From positions 4,402,001 through 4,466,000 of the forward strand of contig CP091727.1 in NCBI GenBank assembly GCA_022009855.1: DNA of 64,000 nt, read 5' to 3'. The notes beneath the pieces were generated by a model. The model was not told the origin of the DNA and ran no database searches. It saw only the letters and a list, made by a program, of their open reading frames with translations. How positions within the stretch are numbered: position 1 is the first letter of the stretch; each line of letters starts with the position of its first letter. The DNA is from Lentisphaeria bacterium. Lineage in GTDB: Bacteria; Verrucomicrobiota; Lentisphaeria; Victivallales; Victivallaceae. This document shows, one piece after another, positions 59,543 to 64,000 of the stretch. The position numbers and the translations under genes were made by a program.

Positions 59543-59710
59543 ATTTTGAGGGGAAAACGGCGCGAATATTTTGCGAATACGTTGAAATACTCCTTGTAAT
59601 AAACGCAATTTTGAGGGGAAAACGCATTACAATCCATTTCCGGGGAAAATTGTAATTAATTGCAATGCTATTACAACGATATTTCAACCTGTTTAACCTC
59701 AATATTACAA
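59543..59710. repeat. Iteron-like repeats beside the primase gene, candidate replication origin
   Basis: ATTTTGAGGGGAAAACG is repeated perfectly at 59543-59559 and 59608-59624; a relative (ATTTCCGGGGAAAATTG) lies at 59636-59652. ATTACAA or its complement TTGTAAT appears five times between 59594 and 59710. The stretch 59473-59779 is very AT-rich and has no gene. Confidence 0.55.
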
Positions 59711-59779
59711 TATTCGCCAAAACAGGCCTTTTTCACCGTTGTATTTTCCGAAAATCGTCAAAAAAAACATAAACCGTTT

Positions 59780-62470
59780 TCATTCAGACTGTTCCTTTAA
59801 AAATACGTAACAGCGGATCGTCCGGTTCTGAATCCTCGAGAGAACCGCTTTTTTCTCCAGAAATTTGCAGGTCCGGCTGTTCGGAAAAAGGGCCCTCAAC
59901 TCCTGTTCCGAAGGGACCTCAAGAAAGAACTTTTTGCACTGGGCGGTGTACTCCGAAAACTGGATCGCAAGAAATTTCGGATTGCGGGAGTGGTTCAAGG
60001 GATCCGGATCGCCGCTCGGCCTCGTCAAAGCATGGTTGATATAGTCGACGTTGCTCCAGAAGGTCTCCAGCATCGGATGCTCGCCGGAAAGCCGTTTCTG
60101 TTTCGCCTGAGCACGTTCCCACAGCAAATCGACGGCTTTGGCCGTGGATTCTTTGAACTCCGGCTCCGATCCATACAGCAGCGACAGCGTCCGGATCCAT
60201 CCGGCCACCTGGGCGTGACACTTCAGCACACGGTCATCCTTTACCGTTCCATCGGCGTTGCGACGGGCGAACTCCATCCGGGCCGTCTTGTAATTTCCCA
60301 GATAGGCGTCCCAGAACTCCGGCTCCCGGGAGAGCACCGCATGCAGATAACCGCCGAGTTCCGCCGCGGTGAACTGTTCGAACTTCTCCGCCAGCAACCG
60401 CGTCTCCGGGGTGAAATGTTCCTTCGTGCAGCGGCAGGAAACAAACCGGCTCAGCAGGGCGCCGTCCTCGGTTCCGGCGATTTCGTTGTTCTGGCTCACC
60501 AGCAGACCGCCACGGAAGATATCCTGTCGAAGCTCCAGCCCATTCGTGAAGGCCGCGACTGTGCGCGTCGGCGCGCCGAAGTTGTAAAACTCTTTCAGGC
60601 GGTTGAAGTTGAATCCTTTTGAATTGCCTTTTTCGCCCATCACGCCATCCGCTTCCAGCAGCACGATCGGCAGATTTGAGTATTGCGCCATCAATCGGAA
60701 AAAATCCGACGTCGGAATTCTTGTTCGGGTCAAGCCCCTCCTGATCCCGGGTCACGCCGGTCATTTTCCACAGCAGCCGGAGCAGCGTCGACTTGCCGGC
60801 TCCCCGCTCACCGGTGAACTCCATGAAACACCATGACGCCTGACGCTTCCTCAACTGCTCCGCGAACAGCGTCCCCGTCCACCAGCCCAGCAGAATCAGT
60901 CCGTTCGGCCCGAACACCTTGACAAAGTCGGCAAAGAAATGTTCCGGAAGTTGACCGATCCGTTCCCGGTCAATCAGTTCGAGGGTTTTGTGAGTGGTTT
61001 TCAGACAGGTTCCGTTGAAGTCAAAATAGCCGTAGTCGTTGACCTCCTGATATTCGCCGTGGCGATATGCGAATTCCGGAAAGGCGTATATTTCCGTCCC
61101 GTGCTCATAGCCGGAATAGGGAATCACCGATACCTCCCGCTGACCGGATTCCGCCCAGCGGCCGCGCAGGATTTCCAGATCCAGATTATTGCCGGTGAAC
61201 GCGTAATAGACCGATGATTTCAGAAGTTCCGTATTGAAGGCATCGGCGCTGCGCAGACTGTGCCCTTCGAGTTCCATCAGGCGCGGCGTTTTCCGGTGAT
61301 CGGAAAAAGTGATGTGAAAAACCGCGCTGCGCCGGCCGGTTTCCCGTTCGTGCTGCGTATATACCGCCCGCGGATTGCATTCGCAGATTTTATCGATCTC
61401 CGAACAGTCGCGGAACTTCGATTGTTCGTGTTTGCACAGCTCGTCGCTCAGGTCGAAGCGTCCTGCCCGCGGATAGTTCGGCAACGTTTTTTCTGTTCCG
61501 GTAATTTTGCAGCGGTACAAAGCCCCCTGAAAATCGAATACCAGATAGTTCAACTTTCTGCCGCTCCAGAGATAAAACGCATACTCTCCGGCCGTGGCGG
61601 CCATGGCCATGAAGCCGCGCCGGATGCTTTGCTGCAGATAGTGGTCATCAAGTCGCCCCGCCCGGTACAGATCATCCCAGTCGCCGTCATCCGGAGCGGG
61701 AGACGCGACAAAGACGGTTTCGTGCATCTCCTTCAATTCAGAATGGAACTTTCTGCTGTTCAGCTCCCCGGCCCGGTCGGCATCCAGCGCAATGATCCAG
61801 CGGATCTTCTTCCCCGCATTGGCCTTGATGATGCTGCGCGGCAAATTGATCGCCGAAAGGCCGGAAATCGATTTTTTCCCGATGTGCAGAAATGCCATCG
61901 ATTTAAAAAATCCCTCCGTGATCCAGATCGTGTCACCCGTGTCGAACGTCATCCCCGGAGGAATCCAGCCGGTATCCTTGTAGGAGCCGAAAATCTTCGC
62001 CTTTTTGCCATCATTGGCCTTGACGCCTTCGGCATCGATCACCCGTTTCCAGACCACATCCGGCCCGATGGAGACCTCCACCGCGGGGAAATATCGATCG
62101 ACGGCCTCCACATAGACCGCCCCCTGGTGATACATGCCGCGGATCTTCGCCAGGTCGAAGCCGCGGATGTCCCTCATATAAGCGTCGGCGGTCGCGTTCG
62201 GATTCTCCCGGCTCGGTTTGATCCGGCTGGAAAGCGATTCAAAGAGATCGCGGTAGAGATCCCGCGTCGAAGCGGACCAGCCGCATTTATTCAGCCGGTC
62301 GCAGCTCACCCGGTAGGGTTCGGTCAGTTTGATATAGCAGGTCTTTTTTCCGCAGTTCGGACACACGCCCTGCCGCAGAAAATCCCCTCGCGCCGAAACT
62401 CGAACCGGCTGTCGGCAAGCAGAGCACGGCGAATTGATTCAGTCATTTCATCGGAATAAGCGTGGTTCAT
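59780..62470 (-). CDS. Phage DNA primase-helicase (zinc ribbon, TOPRIM, P-loop), frame-disrupted
   Basis: About 897 residues. MNHAYSDEMTESIRRALLAD starts it; across a frame change near 62395 follows VCPNCGKKTCYIKLTEPYRV and CDRLNKCGW, a zinc ribbon. TOPRIM acidic motifs are in DTIWITEGFFKSMAFLHIGK and WIIALDADRAGE. The helicase P-loop is FMEFTGERGAGKSTLLRLL, with IVLLEADGVMGEKG downstream in a second frame (break near 60650). The layout resembles phage alpha/primase-helicase proteins, as in P4. It starts within the last codons of the preceding gene and ends before the iteron-like repeats. Confidence 0.75.
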
Positions 62471-62826
62471 CGGGCACCTCCGCGGCGGTTGTTCCAATAA
62501 CTTTGATGGGCTTGGTCAATCGTCTCTTTTTCGGCTTGAGAAAGGCAATTCCCCTGCAGATGGCAGACCGCGCTGTCCATGCAGTATTCCGCGTTGGGGC
62601 AAAGGCCGCCGAGCAGGGCGTCGCCGACGCCTCGATGCAGTTCGACGACAAGCGTTTCGAATTCGTTCACCCAGCCGACGCCCAGTATTTTTTCAAGTTC
62701 CTTTTGATCGGCGGGGGCCTTGAGTTCCCGCTCAAGCAAACAGAGCAGTCCTCCAAGTTGCAGCAGACGGTGGCGGATCGCGCCGGAATCGGCGCACGGC
62801 GGAAGCTGGACAAACTTGTCCTTCAT
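62467..62826 (-). CDS. Cysteine-containing phage early protein
   Basis: 119 residues from MKDKFVQLPPCADSGAIRHR behind GGAGGTC. C-terminal Cys cluster CPNAEYCMDSAVCHLQGNCL may bind zinc or iron-sulfur. It is the first gene behind the structured leader RNA and overlaps the primase start by four bases. Not recognised. Longer upstream frames cross the leader RNA and are not used. Confidence 0.55.
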   Translation of the reverse strand: MKDKFVQLPPCADSGAIRHRLLQLGGLLCLLERELKAPADQKELEKILGVGWVNEFETLVVELHRGVGDALLGGLCPNAEYCMDSAVCHLQGNCLSQAEKETIDQAHQSYWNNRRGGAR

Positions 62827-62887
62827 GCTTGACCTCCTTGCTATTAGGTCGTTTGATTTTCGCCCCTCTCCGGTTTCCACGCCGGAA

Positions 62888-63042
62888 ATAAAAAGGGCCC
62901 GCAGGGGTGGAAACGTGTAGCAAGTCACGCCCGGCTTACACCGGCCCTGCAGGCCCAAAATACAATGGGTCTGTAAATGATTACGGGAGTCCGCCGTATT
63001 GACGGTACGACTGCCGCTTGCTACATGGGGTTCCACGCCCAT
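62888..63042 (-). ncRNA. Structured leader RNA of the replication operon, candidate attenuator/immunity RNA
   Basis: About 155 nt on the minus strand. A 5' hairpin is CATGGG/CCCATG (63043-63038, 63029-63024) with loop containing GTGGAA. TGTAGCAAG and GTGGAA of the 5' part (63025-63017; 63036-63031) are complementary to CTTGCTACA (62924-62916) and TTCCAC (62912-62907). The terminator is GGGCCTGCAGGG (62956-62945) with CCCTGCGGGCCC (62906-62895), then TTTTTATTT. Because the first pairing crosses the terminator stem, the two folds exclude each other or form a pseudoknot. It ends 60 bases before the first early gene. Confidence 0.6.
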
Positions 63043-63048
63043 GTTTTT

Positions 63049-63077
63049 ACAATAGACGGCTTTTGTCGCAGTTTCAA
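63049..63077 (-). promoter_or_regulatory. Promoter of the leader RNA and replication operon
   Basis: On the minus strand TTGAAA (63077-63072), 17 bases, TATTGT (63054-63049), nearly identical in layout to the promoter at 31871. Confidence 0.7.
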
Positions 63078-63120
63078 GCGGCGTATTTGAAAATTGTTTC
63101 ATTTTTCGTGAGATTCCTTC

Positions 63121-63148
63121 TTGAAGTTTATAGCCAATTGGCTATATT
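63121..63148 (+). promoter_or_regulatory. Promoter and palindromic operator of the right toxin-antitoxin pair
   Basis: TTGAAG (63121-63126), 16 bases, TATATT (63143-63148). The perfect 18-bp palindrome TATAGCCAATTGGCTATA (63129-63146) covers the spacer and the -10 element, a good autorepression site. Confidence 0.7.
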
Positions 63149-63172
63149 GAATGAATGGAAGGAGCGGGTTTC

Positions 63173-63505
63173 ATGGAATGGAAAGTTGAGTATTACAGTG
63201 AAGAACTGCGGGAGAAAATTTTCTCCCTTCCGCTGGGAACTTTCGCCAAATATGAAATGATCGTCGAACGCCTGGAAAAGTACGGGCCGAACGTTCAGCG
63301 GCTGCCGCACATGCGGCATCTGGTAAACGGACTTTGGGAAATCCGCGCGATCGCGGCGGACGGTTCCGCACGGATTTTCTACTGTTGGCGGAATGACAAT
63401 GTTTTTCTGATGCTGCACAGCTTTATGAAAAAGTCGCAGGAAACCCCGAAACACGAACTTGATAAAGCGCTCCGGCGCATGAAAGAGGTGAAAAATGGAA
63501 AGTAA
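63173..63505 (+). CDS. Phage-derived Gp49-like/HigB-type toxin
   Basis: 110 residues, intact. MEWKVEYYSEELREKIFSLP, then LGTFAKYEMIVERLEKYGPN and LWEIRAIAADGSARIFYCWR, ending KHELDKALRRMKEVKNGK. The LWEIR and RIFY motifs place it in the Gp49-like branch of RelE-type toxins. ATG 63173 with GGAAGGAG is preferred to 63155. It overlaps the antitoxin by 11 bases. Confidence 0.75.
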   Translation: MEWKVEYYSEELREKIFSLPLGTFAKYEMIVERLEKYGPNVQRLPHMRHLVNGLWEIRAIAADGSARIFYCWRNDNVFLMLHSFMKKSQETPKHELDKALRRMKEVKNGK

Positions 63506-63815
63506 CGAGAAATACAATCCGGTTCCGCACGACCACGAGGCCGCCATGGCACGGCTTATGGCCACGGAGGAGGGCCGCCTGGCATACGCCGAAGCACAGG
63601 AAGAATTCGCCATCATCGACGCGATGTTCGAAGCGGTGGAGAAATCCGGCCTTTCCCAGGAAGAACTGGCCCGCCGCATGGGAACCACGCAGTCGAGCGT
63701 GTCGCGCATGCTGCGCGGCCGCCGTTCTCCAAGCTGGAAAACCGCGACCAGGCTGTTCCGGGCTGCCGGCTGTTCCGTCAAGCGGATCGTGCTGGAGAAA
63801 ACCGCCGAACAATAA
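63495..63815 (+). CDS. XRE-type antitoxin of the right toxin-antitoxin pair
   Basis: 106 residues, intact. The HTH is LSQEELARRMGTTQSSVSRM, followed by RRSPSWKTATRLFRAAGC. The N-terminal 50 residues are helical (MARLMATEEGRLAYAEAQEE). It overlaps the toxin stop, so both are translated together, and should bind the palindrome at 63129. Confidence 0.75.
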   Translation: MESNEKYNPVPHDHEAAMARLMATEEGRLAYAEAQEEFAIIDAMFEAVEKSGLSQEELARRMGTTQSSVSRMLRGRRSPSWKTATRLFRAAGCSVKRIVLEKTAEQ

Positions 63816-63828
63816 CAAAGAGTGTTGT

Positions 63829-64000
63829 TCATGCCAGAACCTCCGATGCAGGCGCGGTAAACTGTTGAACCGGGCGAAACATCTCGGCAATCTGCCGCGC
63901 CATCGGGTGATTCTCCGGGTAACAGACGCACCAGGCAGCCGGTTCCATCCGCACCAGGTAGATATTCCATCCGTGCCGGTCATTCATCACACACATATCC
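63829..64000 (-). CDS. Hypothetical phage protein, C-terminal part
   Basis: The frame enters from the right edge and ends at TGA 63829-63831. Visible residues include MNDRHGWNIYLVRMEPAAWC and YPENHPMARQIAEMFRPVQQ. The ATG at about 63985 may be the real start or an internal Met. Not recognised. Confidence 0.45.
   Translation of the reverse strand, partial: DMCVMNDRHGWNIYLVRMEPAAWCVCYPENHPMARQIAEMFRPVQQFTAPASEVLA

Noticed and set aside
59077..59637. Start of the 59077 gene at 59637
   Set aside because: The extra 55 codons cross the perfect repeat and AT-rich region; the ATG at 59472 has a good ribosome-binding site.
62467..63102. 211-residue version of the first early gene
   Set aside because: Its extra N-terminus is the translation of the structured leader RNA and terminator; the ATG at 62826 behind GGAGG fits better.

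Overview
The window carries two kinds of DNA: a bacterial chromosome segment (1 to about 31,550) and most of a prophage (about 31,550 to beyond 64,000). The host looks like a member of the Lentisphaerota, probably Victivallis-like. The signs are GC-rich coding sequence, type II pseudopilins with the FTLIELLVVIAIIAILAAILLPALNQARERGR-type start (split here by convention: FTLIELLVVIAIIAILAA then ILLPALNQARERGR) ending in a DGHV motif, and these pseudopilins sitting next to sugar-sensing regulators and secreted glycan enzymes. This assignment is by resemblance, not by a marker gene.

Host part. After the start of folD and a DNA-repair gene (ogt) come an HD-domain gene and a ferredoxin/DUF362 gene. 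From 3.0 to 27.0 kb there is a carbohydrate-use island. It holds two regulator, pseudopilin, secreted-enzyme modules (3011-7983 and 19071-24356). Between them lie a GH130-type phosphorylase, a GH36 alpha-galactosidase, an enolase-superfamily dehydratase, an SDR oxidoreductase, a clan-A glycoside hydrolase and a secreted acetyl-esterase, with two paralogous LacI regulators. A GH31 glucosidase follows. The set fits breakdown of a decorated beta-mannan such as galactomannan. A DUF2079 membrane protein, recJ and three tRNA genes (Leu, Gly, Tyr) close the host part.

Phage part. The prophage is a temperate contractile-tailed phage. Its head genes are P2-like (O, N, M, L leftward; terminase P rightward, divergent). 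Its tail genes resemble the VHML-type set (sheath, tube, frameshifted tail-assembly chaperone, tape measure, W/J/I, fibres, baseplate). Layout from right to left: toxin-antitoxin pair (63.2-63.8), structured leader RNA and replication operon with a zinc-ribbon/TOPRIM/P-loop primase (59.8-63.0), iteron-like repeats, small early genes, a HigBA pair (56.7-57.3), ogr and terminase, capsid and tail genes, fibre module, lysis-type genes with a patatin phospholipase, baseplate genes, two DNA methyltransferases, and a second structured RNA (31.9-32.1) beside the tRNA cluster. No integrase is present, so the right end lies outside the window.

Two observations stand out. First, two short RNAs with near-consensus promoters (TTGAAA, 17 nt, TATTAT or TATTGT) and intrinsic terminators face inward from both ends of the phage region. 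Both have a 5' hairpin whose loop is complementary to a downstream segment. The right one looks like a P4-style transcription-termination immunity or attenuation element. Second, single-base frame changes occur in about half of the long genes of both host and phage, mostly at short homopolymers. This points to indel errors in the assembly more than to gene decay, so many coordinates below span frame breaks that are noted in each entry.
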